NCBI GenBank assembly: GCA_910589385.1
Contig: CAJUTU010000012.1
Location: 17,411 to 81,410, forward strand
DNA from: an uncultured Lachnospiraceae bacterium
GTDB lineage: Bacteria > Bacillota > Clostridia > Lachnospirales > Lachnospiraceae
Direction of reading: 5' to 3'
Length of the DNA stretch: 64,000 nucleotides
In this document: in pieces, positions 8,169 through 16,024 of the stretch
How positions within the stretch are numbered: the first letter of the stretch is position 1
Layout: each line of letters opens with the position of its first letter
Made by a program: the position numbers and the translations under genes
Notes under the pieces: generated by a model
Databases searched by the model: none
Seen by the model: only the letters and a program-made list of their open reading frames with translations
Told to the model about the DNA's origin: nothing

Positions 8169-8810
8169 ATGAAGATCAAACAGGTCGAGGAACTGGTCGG
8201 TATCACGAAAAAGAATATCCGCTTTTACGAGGAGCAAGGGCTTCTGGAAGTGAAACGGGCGGAAAACGGATACCGGGAATACAGTTTAAGTGATGTAAAA
8301 CGTCTTCAGGAAATCAGGCTCCTGCGAAAGCTATCCATTTCCATTGAAGATATGAGGCAGATGTTCGGAGGTAAAAAAAGCCTGAGGAGCTGTCTGGAAT
8401 ATCAGGTGGAGGATATGGAACGCCAAAAAAAGAATCTTGTGCAGGTACAGAAATTTTGTGAAGGACTTTTGGCTGCAGATATCTCTTTGGATACGCTTGT
8501 CGCACCTCAGTGTCTGGAACAGATGGAACAATTAGAAAAGGAGGGAACCAATTTTATGGATGTTAGAAAAACGGATGTTCATAAGAAGAAAATCATGGGA
8601 GCGGCGCTTGGCGGCGGAATCATGGTTGTGTTAATGGCTCTTTTGATCGGGATCATAATCTGGGACTGTACGGTGGATCCGGTTCCGATAGGGGTATTAT
8701 TATTTGCGATTGGAATACCGGCAGTGATAATTATCGGTGTGATTGTATCCCTGATTGGAAGAGTAAAAGAAATTGAAGGAGGAGAAGAAGATGAAGCTTC
8801 TAAGTATTGA
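8169..8810 (+). CDS. MerR family regulator with C-terminal membrane segments
   Basis: 213 residues. The N-terminal MerR helix-turn-helix begins MKIKQVEELVGITKKNIRFYEEQGLL, followed by a dimerising coiled coil (about 75-130). Two hydrophobic segments then follow (about 137-160 and 168-192). A membrane tail on a MerR protein is unusual and suggests that it senses a membrane-associated signal. The start at 8169 follows GGGAGGAGTGAG. Its last codons overlap the start of the YbjQ-like gene, so the two are co-expressed. Confidence 0.8.
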   Translation: MKIKQVEELVGITKKNIRFYEEQGLLEVKRAENGYREYSLSDVKRLQEIRLLRKLSISIEDMRQMFGGKKSLRSCLEYQVEDMERQKKNLVQVQKFCEGLLAADISLDTLVAPQCLEQMEQLEKEGTNFMDVRKTDVHKKKIMGAALGGGIMVVLMALLIGIIIWDCTVDPVPIGVLLFAIGIPAVIIIGVIVSLIGRVKEIEGGEEDEASKY

Positions 8811-9108
8811 ATATATTCCGGGTATGGAGTTTGAGGCATTGGATATGGTGAAAGGAACGGTCGTGCATTCGAAAAATTTCGGGAAGGATTTTATGGCCGG
8901 GATGAAAACGCTGGTGGGCGGCGAAATCGTGAGCTATACGGAAATGCTCAACGAGGCGCGGCAGATTGCAGTGAAACGAATGGTGGATGAGGCGAAAGCG
9001 CTCGGCGCGGATGCTGTGATCGGAGTGAAATACGGCTCTTCACAGGTGATGCAGGGAGCCGCAGAAGTGATCGCCTATGGGACTGCGGTAAGATATCTTC
9101 CTAAATAG
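8791..9108 (+). CDS. YbjQ/UPF0145 (DUF74) family protein
   Basis: 105 residues, the normal family length, with the hallmarks GMEFEALDMVKGTVVHSKNFGKDFMAGMKTLVGGE and ADAVIGVKYGSS. The family forms pentamers and is annotated as putative heavy-metal binding, but the function is not established. The ATG at 8791 follows AAGGAGGAGAAG and overlaps the MerR gene by 20 bases. The context suggests a membrane or metal stress unit. Confidence 0.88.
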   Translation: MKLLSIEYIPGMEFEALDMVKGTVVHSKNFGKDFMAGMKTLVGGEIVSYTEMLNEARQIAVKRMVDEAKALGADAVIGVKYGSSQVMQGAAEVIAYGTAVRYLPK

Positions 9109-9163
9109 GCCGGAACAGGCAGATCCTTAGAGGGGATATCTGGCCGGATGTTTGATAAGTACA

Positions 9164-9215
9164 AAAAAGAGTGTATCCTTTTGATGATTCAACAGGAATT
9201 ACACTCTTTTTCGTA
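9164..9215 (+). terminator. Bidirectional terminator
   Basis: AAAAAGAGTGTA pairs with TACACTCTTTTT across a 24-base loop. It can end transcripts from both the YbjQ gene and the convergent DUF134-NifX gene. Confidence 0.8.
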
Positions 9216-9218
9216 GTA

Positions 9219-9371
9219 TTATGTCTGGCTTAAAAATGCCGCCAGCTTCTTATCCTCTGTGCTGATATGTGTGATCAAAACACTGATATGCTGATTCAGA
9301 GCGCCCAATTCCGCAATGGTAGGGCCAGATACCGAGATTCTGGATGTAATCTCCTTAAGCTTCTGCCCATT
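9219..9371 (-). other. In-frame 50-codon extension beyond the DUF134-NifX stop
   Basis: Directly after the TAA, the same frame continues with protein-like sequence including LKEITSRISVSGPTIAELGAL, up to a TAA at 9219-9221, immediately before the bidirectional terminator. No start codon with a ribosome binding site is seen. It may be a C-terminal domain cut off by a nonsense change, or a remnant of a second gene. Confidence 0.35.
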
Positions 9372-10175
9372 TTAGAACCCGCCATTCCCCGTACAGTTAT
9401 GGCTTCCACAGCCATGCGTATCCTCACCGCAGTTATGGCTTTCACCATGATGCCCGTGATGGCTGCAATGGACATTCGGATCAAACGACAGATTTCCGGC
9501 AAGAAGGGCTTCCACTGCCGCGTCTGCGCTGCCGGATACGCCGCCGTAAAGACGGATACCTGCTTCTGCCAGTGCGTTCTGCGCCCCTGCGCCGATTCCA
9601 CCGCAGATCAGCGTGTCTACATTCAATGAGGAAAGCATCCCTGCCAGGGCGCCATGTCCGTTTCCATTTGTATCGACCACCTGTGCTTCCGCGATCTTTC
9701 CATCCTGGATCTCAAAAACCTTAAACTGCTCTGTATGTCCAAAATGTTGGAATACATTTCCGTTTTGATAAGTGACTGCAATCTTCATTTTTCTGTTTTC
9801 CTCCTCTTTTGGCCTGGCTCTGCCCTTCAAGTTAGGCTCCTGCCCGGCTCTGCTGCATTTTTTTCCACAGCATCTCCATGCCGAACCGTCACAGAGTGCA
9901 TAATTACCGCCGGAAATGCAAAGTGTCTTTCCATTGATCAGGCAGTCCGCTATTTTTGACCTGGCCCGTTCGTACATTTCCGTGACCGTAGTGCGGGAAA
10001 TCCCCATCTGTTTGGCGCACTGCTCATGGGTTCTCCTTTCATGATCCACCAGCCGGATTGTCTCAAATTCATCTACAGCCAGAAAAACCTGCTCGGGCCT
10101 TTCTGACCCACAGGGGGCAAAGCTGTCATATTTTGGTTCAAAACAAATTCTCCTGCATCGTGTCGGTCTTGCCAT
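9372..10175 (-). CDS. DUF134 HTH protein fused to NifB/NifX cofactor-binding domain
   Basis: 267 residues from the ATG at 10175, which follows GGAGG. Residues 1-95 are a DUF134 domain (MARPTRCRRICFEP, then an HTH with QMGISRTTVTEMYERARSKIA). Residues about 130-230 are a dinitrogenase iron-molybdenum cofactor-type domain (KIAVTYQNGNVFQHFGHTEQF, CGGIGAGAQNALAEAGI). The tail 236-262 is rich in His and Cys and likely binds metal. This fusion occurs in anaerobic Firmicutes; its role in Fe-S or metal handling is not settled. The same frame stays open for 50 codons past the stop, see findings. Confidence 0.85.
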   Translation of the reverse strand: MARPTRCRRICFEPKYDSFAPCGSERPEQVFLAVDEFETIRLVDHERRTHEQCAKQMGISRTTVTEMYERARSKIADCLINGKTLCISGGNYALCDGSAWRCCGKKCSRAGQEPNLKGRARPKEEENRKMKIAVTYQNGNVFQHFGHTEQFKVFEIQDGKIAEAQVVDTNGNGHGALAGMLSSLNVDTLICGGIGAGAQNALAEAGIRLYGGVSGSADAAVEALLAGNLSFDPNVHCSHHGHHGESHNCGEDTHGCGSHNCTGNGGF

Positions 10176-10435
10176 GTACCTACCTCCGTTTCCGATATAT
10201 GACGGTAATATCATAACACAACGGTATATGAAATTCAAGATAAATAAGGTTTTTGATCATTACAGGTTATAGGTGCGGGTTACAGTACTTTATCGGCTCA
10301 GATGCCGTGCAGTATAGTACACGGCCTTGTGAACTGGTGTTTTTGTTTTATGATTATCTGTATTATGCCTTTTCATTATGGAAAATGTATTATATAATAT
10401 AAGACAAAGCAGCGTAACAGGGCGGAAATAAAGAG

Positions 10436-10759
10436 TTGGTGGTCAGTTTGGACATTGTAAAGATATCAAAAAATAGTGGGATCAGCCAGAAAGTTTTAGG
10501 AGAGATTGTTTATCTGGCGGAAAAATATGAGATTAAAGAACTGATACTATTTGGTTCTAGAGCCAGAGGAGAGTATTATCGGACCAGTGATATCGATCTT
10601 GCTGTTTCGGGAGGAAACATCGATCGCTTTTCACTTAGCGTAGATGAAGAAACTTCTACGCTTTTAAAGTTTGATCATGTGAATCTGGACAGGGCGGTCC
10701 AACCCGGACTTAGAGAATCTATTATGCGTGAGGGGATAAAGATATATGAAAAAATATGA
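10436..10759 (+). CDS. mntA: MntA-type minimal nucleotidyltransferase antitoxin
   Basis: About 107 residues with the nucleotidyltransferase signature GSRARGEYYRTSDIDLAV (residues 40-57), where the two Asp of DID bind metal. In the HEPN-MNT (type VII) toxin-antitoxin systems, this enzyme transfers AMP to a tyrosine of the HEPN toxin and silences it. The stop overlaps the HepT start as ATGA. The start is uncertain: TTG 10436, GTG 10439 or TTG 10448 are possible and no strong ribosome binding site decides. Confidence 0.82.
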   Translation: MVVSLDIVKISKNSGISQKVLGEIVYLAEKYEIKELILFGSRARGEYYRTSDIDLAVSGGNIDRFSLSVDEETSTLLKFDHVNLDRAVQPGLRESIMREGIKIYEKI

Positions 10760-11136
10760 CAATTTCTGTAATGCGCTTCATAAATCTGCTGGAAATATAT
10801 GATTATGAGGAACCTTACAGCAATGTGATCCTTACCGGACTGGTAGGGCTGTATGAAATTTGTTTTGAGCAGTCATGGAAAGCGATGAAAGAGGTGCTGT
10901 ATCTCAGTGGAATTGAAATAGCTGCTACAGGTTCACCAAAAGCAATCATAAAGGAAGCCTATAGCAATGCCATGATCCAGGATGAGCAGTTATGGCTGGA
11001 GGCGCTGGCAGACCGAAATAATGTTGCGCATGCGTATAATCATGTAATCGCGAAAGATATCGTAGAAAATACCAAAGAAAAGTATGTCACAATGTTCCAG
11101 CAATTAAAGTCATCCATGGAAGAAAACTGGATGTAA
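10756..11136 (+). CDS. hepT: HepT-type HEPN toxin
   Basis: 126 residues, mostly helical, with the HEPN RNase motif R-x4-H-x-Y as R87-NNVA-H92-A-Y94. In the MntA/HepT family, Arg and His cut RNA and the Tyr is the residue adenylylated by the partner. The four-base overlap with the preceding gene gives coupled translation. The sequence also resembles the HI0074-family substrate-binding subunits, the older name of the same fold. Confidence 0.82.
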   Translation: MTISVMRFINLLEIYDYEEPYSNVILTGLVGLYEICFEQSWKAMKEVLYLSGIEIAATGSPKAIIKEAYSNAMIQDEQLWLEALADRNNVAHAYNHVIAKDIVENTKEKYVTMFQQLKSSMEENWM

Positions 11137-11211
11137 AGAACATTAGCTATAAATTGCGGCAGGAGGTAATTAGCAGTGCATCCAAAAAATCTTCTGCTTC
11201 TTAAATTTTAC

Positions 11212-11240
11212 TTGACTCCTTAATCTTACAGATGTAATAT
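11212..11240 (+). promoter_or_regulatory. Promoter before the small ORF and lipoprotein gene
   Basis: TTGACT (11212-11217) is followed after 17 bases by TAATAT; an overlapping TATAAT lies three bases further on. Just upstream, AGGAGGT at 11162 precedes a 15-codon GTG reading frame that ends in the promoter and is probably meaningless. Confidence 0.5.
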
Positions 11241-11276
11241 AATAAAGATTGCAAGTGTAGGATTTTGGAGGGCGTG

Positions 11277-11405
11277 ATGTGGAGGATGAATAATAAAAAG
11301 AAATATGTATCAAATAAGGTGCTTCCTTCGGAAGAAAACAAGGAACAGACATGGCACAGGCCGCGTTTGACAGAGGAACGATGGGAGGAGTTTTATGTGG
11401 ATTAA
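11277..11405 (+). CDS. Small charged protein, 42 residues, unknown
   Basis: ATG at 11277 follows GGAGGG and encodes 42 charged residues (MWRMNNKKKYVSNKV at the start, TEERWEEFYVD at the end) without a membrane segment. Its end overlaps the start of the lipoprotein gene by 11 bases in another frame, typical of coupled genes. It may be a real small protein or a coupling leader. I do not recognise a family. Confidence 0.4.
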   Translation: MWRMNNKKKYVSNKVLPSEENKEQTWHRPRLTEERWEEFYVD

Positions 11406-12690
11406 AAGATGGAAGATTTTTATGATCCTATATGTTTCGGTGATCGTTATTTCGGGATGTGCTGTGTCAGGGCAGGAGAATACAGGCGTGAAGGATACTT
11501 CAGAGGAATCCGTATTGGATCAGCCTGATAGGAAGGATGGATCAGGAGAAACCGTGCAGCCTTTGGAAGCGGCAGACTCTGCTGAAACAGAAGAGGCGTG
11601 GGAAAAGGGATATGGTCTTCCTCTGGAGCCGTCTGTAAAAGAAGAGGCAGAGGCAGACTGCAAAAGGGCTATGGAAAAAATCCGTATTGTCTATATGGAA
11701 GCGGACAAAGGAGATGCATCGAATCCGATCGTGGGGAAAGAATCTATTTCCCAAATGTGTACTATTTTACAGGAAACACAATGCCCGGCTGCTGCAGCCG
11801 TCTTTCACTACAGGATGGAAAATTATGAGAAGATGGATGCATTTTTGAGGGACTGTCAGGAGGGAAAAGAAGGCAGCATTGTCCTTTATAAAATCAATAC
11901 AGGCGGTGGGATCAACAGGAGCCAATTTATTTTTGACGGCGCAGGGATGCATGTGGTCGATACGGCATCTTCCTGGGATGTGGATAATATGCCCATTGTC
12001 ACGGCAAGCACACACATCAGGATAAAAGACTGGAAGTATACGGAAAAAGGATGGTTTTCGTATGAGTATTGTGTTCCGGAATTCCCGGAAGTGACAGAGA
12101 TTGTGAACGGAAATTATATGCTCAGGGTAAAGCCGATGCCGGAGGAATATATCAAAATAGCGGAAACATATCTGCTCCCGATCGGATACCAGGGAAACAA
12201 TCTTTTTCGATTGGATTGGGATGAGGAACATTTAGAAGATTTGGATTATACAGGACTGTATGAGTATCTGTATTTGTTGAAAAACCAAAAAGCATTTGGG
12301 CCGCAGACAGATTGTGATGGGATTCCCAAAGCAGAGTTTGAGGATCTGATCACAGAATATCTTCCGGTCACAGTCGAAGAACTTGCCCGGTATGCTGCAT
12401 TTGATGAGGAAACTCAGTGTTATCGGTGGAAACGGCTGGGGCCATTGACATATAAGGCAAATAATTTCAGCCTTTCGATACCGGAAGTAACAGATATCAA
12501 AGAGAAGCCGGACGGAATCATTTTGGTATATATTGATGCCGTATGCGAGCCGCGGGGAGATGATGCTTTGATCCGTCATGTATTGACCTTGCAGATCCAG
12601 GATAACGGGGCAGTCCGGTATCTTGGGAACCAAGTTTTGGAAGAGAGGGCGGAGAATATCATAGAATATCAATATCGTCTGCCGCGGTAA
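11395..12690 (+). CDS. Lipoprotein, DUF6070-like, unknown function
   Basis: 431 residues. The signal peptide ends in the lipobox ISG-C with Cys22, so the protein should be anchored outside the cell membrane. An acidic linker (about 23-80) leads to a folded region rich in W, Y and beta-type stretches. It resembles DUF6070 proteins of gut Clostridia, which have no known role. No catalytic motif is obvious. Ribosome binding site GGGAGGAG. The overlap with the preceding small frame and the promoter at 11212 suggest a two-gene unit. Confidence 0.65.
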   Translation: MWIKRWKIFMILYVSVIVISGCAVSGQENTGVKDTSEESVLDQPDRKDGSGETVQPLEAADSAETEEAWEKGYGLPLEPSVKEEAEADCKRAMEKIRIVYMEADKGDASNPIVGKESISQMCTILQETQCPAAAAVFHYRMENYEKMDAFLRDCQEGKEGSIVLYKINTGGGINRSQFIFDGAGMHVVDTASSWDVDNMPIVTASTHIRIKDWKYTEKGWFSYEYCVPEFPEVTEIVNGNYMLRVKPMPEEYIKIAETYLLPIGYQGNNLFRLDWDEEHLEDLDYTGLYEYLYLLKNQKAFGPQTDCDGIPKAEFEDLITEYLPVTVEELARYAAFDEETQCYRWKRLGPLTYKANNFSLSIPEVTDIKEKPDGIILVYIDAVCEPRGDDALIRHVLTLQIQDNGAVRYLGNQVLEERAENIIEYQYRLPR

Positions 12691-12697
12691 GTTGTTC

Positions 12698-12754
12698 TTG
12701 ACAGCGATGAAAAATAGTGATATTCTAATAATGGAAGTTAGTTTATACTAACTT
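12698..12754 (+). promoter_or_regulatory. Promoter with iron-box-like palindrome
   Basis: TTGACA (12698-12703), 17 bases, TATTCT (12721-12726). Directly downstream lies a palindrome with perfect 8-base arms, AAGTTAGT / ACTAACTT (12735-12754). A second related site, TTAGTTAAGACTAA, lies at 12845-12858 just before the DUF2325 gene. Such TTAG-ACTAA dyads resemble boxes of DtxR/MntR-type metal repressors; that assignment is an inference from the gene context. Confidence 0.55.
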
Positions 12755-12799
12755 TTAACGGGGATGTGAAACGGAACTTCAAACATGTTACTGAAAACA

Positions 12800-12840
12800 A
12801 TCACTTTTACGTGAATGTAAAAGTGATTATTTTAAAACGG
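12800..12840 (+). terminator. Terminator inside the DUF2325 leader
   Basis: AATCACTTTTAC pairs with GTAAAAGTGATT, followed by ATTTTA. It lies between the promoter at 12698 and the DUF2325 start, so most transcripts should stop here. The roughly 100-nt RNA made in between could be a small RNA or an attenuated leader. Confidence 0.75.
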
Positions 12841-12878
12841 AGAGTTAGTTAAGACTAATAATAGGGAGGTGCGGCTAA

Positions 12879-13157
12879 ATGAGCGTTGTAATTATAGGCG
12901 GGCATGAGCGTATGGAGACACAATATAAAGAAATCTGCAAAAGATATCACTGTAAAGTAAAGGTTTTCACTAAAATGAAAACGGATCTAAACCATAAAAT
13001 TGGAAATCCGGATCTGATGATTTTGTTTACGGCCACGGCATCTCATAAAATGGTACGATGTGCAGTCGCGGAATCGGAGCATAACAATACGATCCTTGAG
13101 CGTTCCCACAGCAGCAGTGCAAGTGCTTTGATCAATATATTAGAGGCATATGCATAA
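12879..13157 (+). CDS. DUF2325 domain protein
   Basis: 92 residues, the full length of the family. It begins MSVVIIGGHERMETQYKEICKRY and has the typical SHSSSASALINIL end. DUF2325 genes in Firmicutes often sit beside ferrous-iron uptake (feo) genes; the function is unknown. Here it stands alone behind an AGGGAGGTG ribosome binding site and two TTAG/ACTAA dyads, which fits metal control. No feo genes are in the window. Confidence 0.82.
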   Translation: MSVVIIGGHERMETQYKEICKRYHCKVKVFTKMKTDLNHKIGNPDLMILFTATASHKMVRCAVAESEHNNTILERSHSSSASALINILEAYA

Positions 13158-13265
13158 AAGAAAAATGCAGTTGAGAACAACGCTGAAAAATGTAATTGAA
13201 TGCTCTGTAAAAAATGTTATAATAAGTTGCGGTAAGTTCAGGACGGCAGAAAGGAAAATAGTAAG

Positions 13266-14264
13266 ATGAAAAAGATGATATATGGCGTGGATCTTGGCTG
13301 GGCCAGCCAGTTGGAAAAGATGGGATACCGATGGCTGGATGAAGCCGGCGGGGAGACAGATATTATTGCAGCATCCAGGGAACTTGGAGCAAATGCGGTC
13401 CGTCTGCGTGTGTTTGTTGATCCTCCCAAGGAAGCATTCTGGAAGAAACAGGAAAATGAGACGTGTATGCTTGGATTTTGTGATATGAAAAGTGTACTGG
13501 AGATGGCAGAACGTGTCAAAAGGGGCGGTATGAAGCTGATGATTGATTTTCACTACAGCGATCATTTTGCAGATCCAATGTTTCAAGACATGCCCCGGGA
13601 ATGGCAGGATGACAGTAACGCGCAGTTGGAAAAGAGGGTTTACAGCCATACGAAGGAAGTCCTGCATCTTCTTGCAAAGCATGACATTTTTCCTGACTGG
13701 GTCCAGGTGGGAAATGAGATCAATCATGGACTGATGTGGCCGAAGGGAAATCTGAAAGAAGCGCCCAAACAGCTTGTACGTTTTTTGAATGCAGGCTATG
13801 ACGCTGTCAAGGAAGTATGCCCGGACTGTCAGGTGATCACCCATCTGGCGGCAGTCATGGATAACGATTTATGTATGCCGTTCTGGGAAAACTTTTTTGC
13901 GGAAAATGGGAAGACGGATATTCTGGGATTTTCTTATTATCCTTACTGGGAGAAGTTTGAGAGCGATCAGGGCAGGCTGTCAGAGAAGCTGAAAGAATAT
14001 GCGCAACTATATTACAAACCGGTCATGATCGTGGAAGTGGGTGGTTTGGATTACGATGAAGAGGGCTGTTACAAGATCATAGCGGACTGCATTGGGGCAA
14101 TGCAGGAGCAGGACGGACAGGAAGAGTGCGGTATTTTTTACTGGGAGCCGGAGGTGACGGCGCAGATACTGCCGGACGCATATCCTCTGGGAGCCGCGAA
14201 ACTGGCGGGGGAGAAGACGCTGCAATATAATAAAGCGCTGCAGGCATATAGGGATCATCAATAA
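13266..14264 (+). CDS. GH53 endo-beta-1,4-galactanase, cytoplasmic
   Basis: 332 residues, GH53 clan A barrel. The start IYGVDLGWASQLEKMGYRWLD, the acid/base region WVQVGNEINHG (E151) and the nucleophile region MIVEVGG (E257) match arabinogalactan endo-beta-1,4-galactanases that cut galactan side chains of pectin. No signal peptide is present, so it probably works on short galacto-oligosaccharides after uptake. It precedes cutC by 31 bases, but no sugar transporter is near. Confidence 0.88.
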   Translation: MKKMIYGVDLGWASQLEKMGYRWLDEAGGETDIIAASRELGANAVRLRVFVDPPKEAFWKKQENETCMLGFCDMKSVLEMAERVKRGGMKLMIDFHYSDHFADPMFQDMPREWQDDSNAQLEKRVYSHTKEVLHLLAKHDIFPDWVQVGNEINHGLMWPKGNLKEAPKQLVRFLNAGYDAVKEVCPDCQVITHLAAVMDNDLCMPFWENFFAENGKTDILGFSYYPYWEKFESDQGRLSEKLKEYAQLYYKPVMIVEVGGLDYDEEGCYKIIADCIGAMQEQDGQEECGIFYWEPEVTAQILPDAYPLGAAKLAGEKTLQYNKALQAYRDHQ

Positions 14265-14295
14265 TTTTTTTTCATATAAGGAGATCACACAGGGA

Positions 14296-15051
14296 ATGAA
14301 AATACAGAAAAGGTTAGAAGTCTGCGTGGACTCGGTGGAGTCCGCAGTGACCGCGCAGGAAAGTGGTGCGGACCGGCTGGAGGTCTGTGCCAATCTGGTA
14401 GTCGGCGGGACAACGCCTGGCGTGAGCCAGTTTAAACAGATACGCAGGGCATGTGGCATTGAACTGAATGTTCTGGTCCGTCCCCGGTCCGGCGATTTTC
14501 TATATACAGACGCGGAATTTCAGATGATTGTGGAAGATATACAGATGTTTCGGGAACTGGGAGCCGACGGCATTGTGGCAGGCTGCCTGAAAGCCGACGG
14601 CAATCTGGATCTGGAGAGGATGCGGAAACTGAGAAGATGCGCAGACAGTCTTCAAATGACGCTGCACAGGGCATTTGACGTGTGCCGGGATCCATATCAG
14701 GCGTTGGAGGAGGCAGTCTCGCTGGGGATCAATACAATCCTTACTTCCGGGCAGGCACCGGTGTGCGCGGAAGGGAAGCAGGTCTTAAAGAAGCTGATCG
14801 CACAGGCAGGCGGCAGGATAGAGATTCTTGTGGGGAGTGGGGTCAATGCGGAGGTGATCCGGCAGCTAATGGAAGAAATCCATGCATCCAGTTTCCATAT
14901 GTCAGGAAAGAAGATAATCAGCAGCGGTATGATCTTCCGGAACCAACAGATCCATATGGGACTCCCGGGGTTCGGAGAATTTGATATTTTCCGTACAGAT
15001 AAGGAGCAGATCCAAAGGGCAAGGCAGACGTTGGATAAAATACAGGTATAG
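14296..15051 (+). CDS. cutC: CutC family protein
   Basis: 251 residues. The N-terminal LEVCVDSVESAVTAQESGADRLEVCANLVVGGTTPG and the central LHRAFDVCRDP and ILTSGQAP motifs identify the CutC TIM-barrel family. It was first linked to copper tolerance in E. coli, but the biochemical role is disputed and other members look like enzymes. The gene follows the galactanase closely, so a role in sugar metabolism is possible here. Confidence 0.9.
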   Translation: MKIQKRLEVCVDSVESAVTAQESGADRLEVCANLVVGGTTPGVSQFKQIRRACGIELNVLVRPRSGDFLYTDAEFQMIVEDIQMFRELGADGIVAGCLKADGNLDLERMRKLRRCADSLQMTLHRAFDVCRDPYQALEEAVSLGINTILTSGQAPVCAEGKQVLKKLIAQAGGRIEILVGSGVNAEVIRQLMEEIHASSFHMSGKKIISSGMIFRNQQIHMGLPGFGEFDIFRTDKEQIQRARQTLDKIQV

Positions 15052-15153
15052 GAAAATTGTTCTATAAAAGGATCCATTTTGACTGCTGACAGGCAGCCAG
15101 GCGAAAAGCCATATAAGGAGTTTGATTCGCTTTTGGGAATGGAGGGAACGGCA

Positions 15154-15870
15154 ATGCAGACTGACGACAGGAAAAAACGGATATTAATTGTGGAGGACGA
15201 CGCAGATATCAACCGTTTGTTAAAAACCATTTTGCAGAAAAACGGATATGTTCCGGAGCAGGCTTTTTCGGGAACAGAAGCAAGGCTCCTGCTGGGGGCG
15301 GGTATGTATGATCTGATCCTTTTGGATCTGATGCTTCCGGGAATGACGGGGGAGGACTTGCTGGAGTATATCCGAAATGAGAAAAAACTTTCCATACCCG
15401 TCATTGTCCTATCGGCAAAGGGGAGCCTGAAGGACCGGGTGGGATTACTTTTAGAGGGAGCTGATGATTATCTCACAAAACCATTTGAGCCTGAGGAGGT
15501 GGCGGCTCATGTCTGTGCCGTACTCCGCAGATGCGGGGCTGCAGATACAGAGGATGTACAAGAGAAAGCTGCCCAGGTTTATGCGCACAAAAGTCTGGCC
15601 GTTTATCCAGAGGCACGCAGGGTGATGCTGAAAGACAGGGAGATTTCCCTGACAGCCCATGAATTTGACATCTTGCTTTTGCTCATACAAAATCCAGACA
15701 AAGTATATTCACGGGAAAACTTATACGAGCAGGTATGGAAAGGCGGGTATTACGGCGAGGACAATACCGTAAATGTCCATGTCAGCAATATCCGTAAAAA
15801 GCTTGCGAAAGAAGAACCGGAAGAGGAATATATACAGACGGTATGGGGGATCGGGTTTAAGATGAAGTAG
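15154..15870 (+). CDS. OmpR-family response regulator
   Basis: 238 residues from the ATG at 15154 (ribosome binding site GGAGGGA). The receiver domain has the phosphorylation site D58 (LLDLMLPG) and K109 (LTKPF). The C-terminal winged helix (about 145-235) has the VNVHVSNIRKKL recognition region. The partner kinase is encoded at 17758 after the transporter pair. Candidate binding sites lie ahead of the transporter genes at 15922 and also ahead of the second transporter operon at 51978. Confidence 0.9.
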   Translation: MQTDDRKKRILIVEDDADINRLLKTILQKNGYVPEQAFSGTEARLLLGAGMYDLILLDLMLPGMTGEDLLEYIRNEKKLSIPVIVLSAKGSLKDRVGLLLEGADDYLTKPFEPEEVAAHVCAVLRRCGAADTEDVQEKAAQVYAHKSLAVYPEARRVMLKDREISLTAHEFDILLLLIQNPDKVYSRENLYEQVWKGGYYGEDNTVNVHVSNIRKKLAKEEPEEEYIQTVWGIGFKMK

Positions 15871-15921
15871 ATGCGGACATTATTTAATTAGGTATCATAT
15901 ATGATTATTTCCTCTTTATGA

Positions 15922-15945
15922 TTTCTTTAAACTTTCTTGAGGACT
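15922..15945 (+). promoter_or_regulatory. Candidate response-regulator site, ABC operon 1
   Basis: Two TTTCT half-sites (15922-15926 and 15933-15937) lie exactly 11 bases apart within TTTCTTTAAACTTTCTTGAG. One-turn direct repeats are typical for OmpR-family regulators. A near-identical block lies at 51978. Confidence 0.5.
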
Positions 15946-16024
15946 AATTAACAGGTATGCTGTTATGATCATCTATGCCTAAAGGGCATCCATCTTAAAA
16001 TCAGAAAGAAAGGAATCAAAGGAA

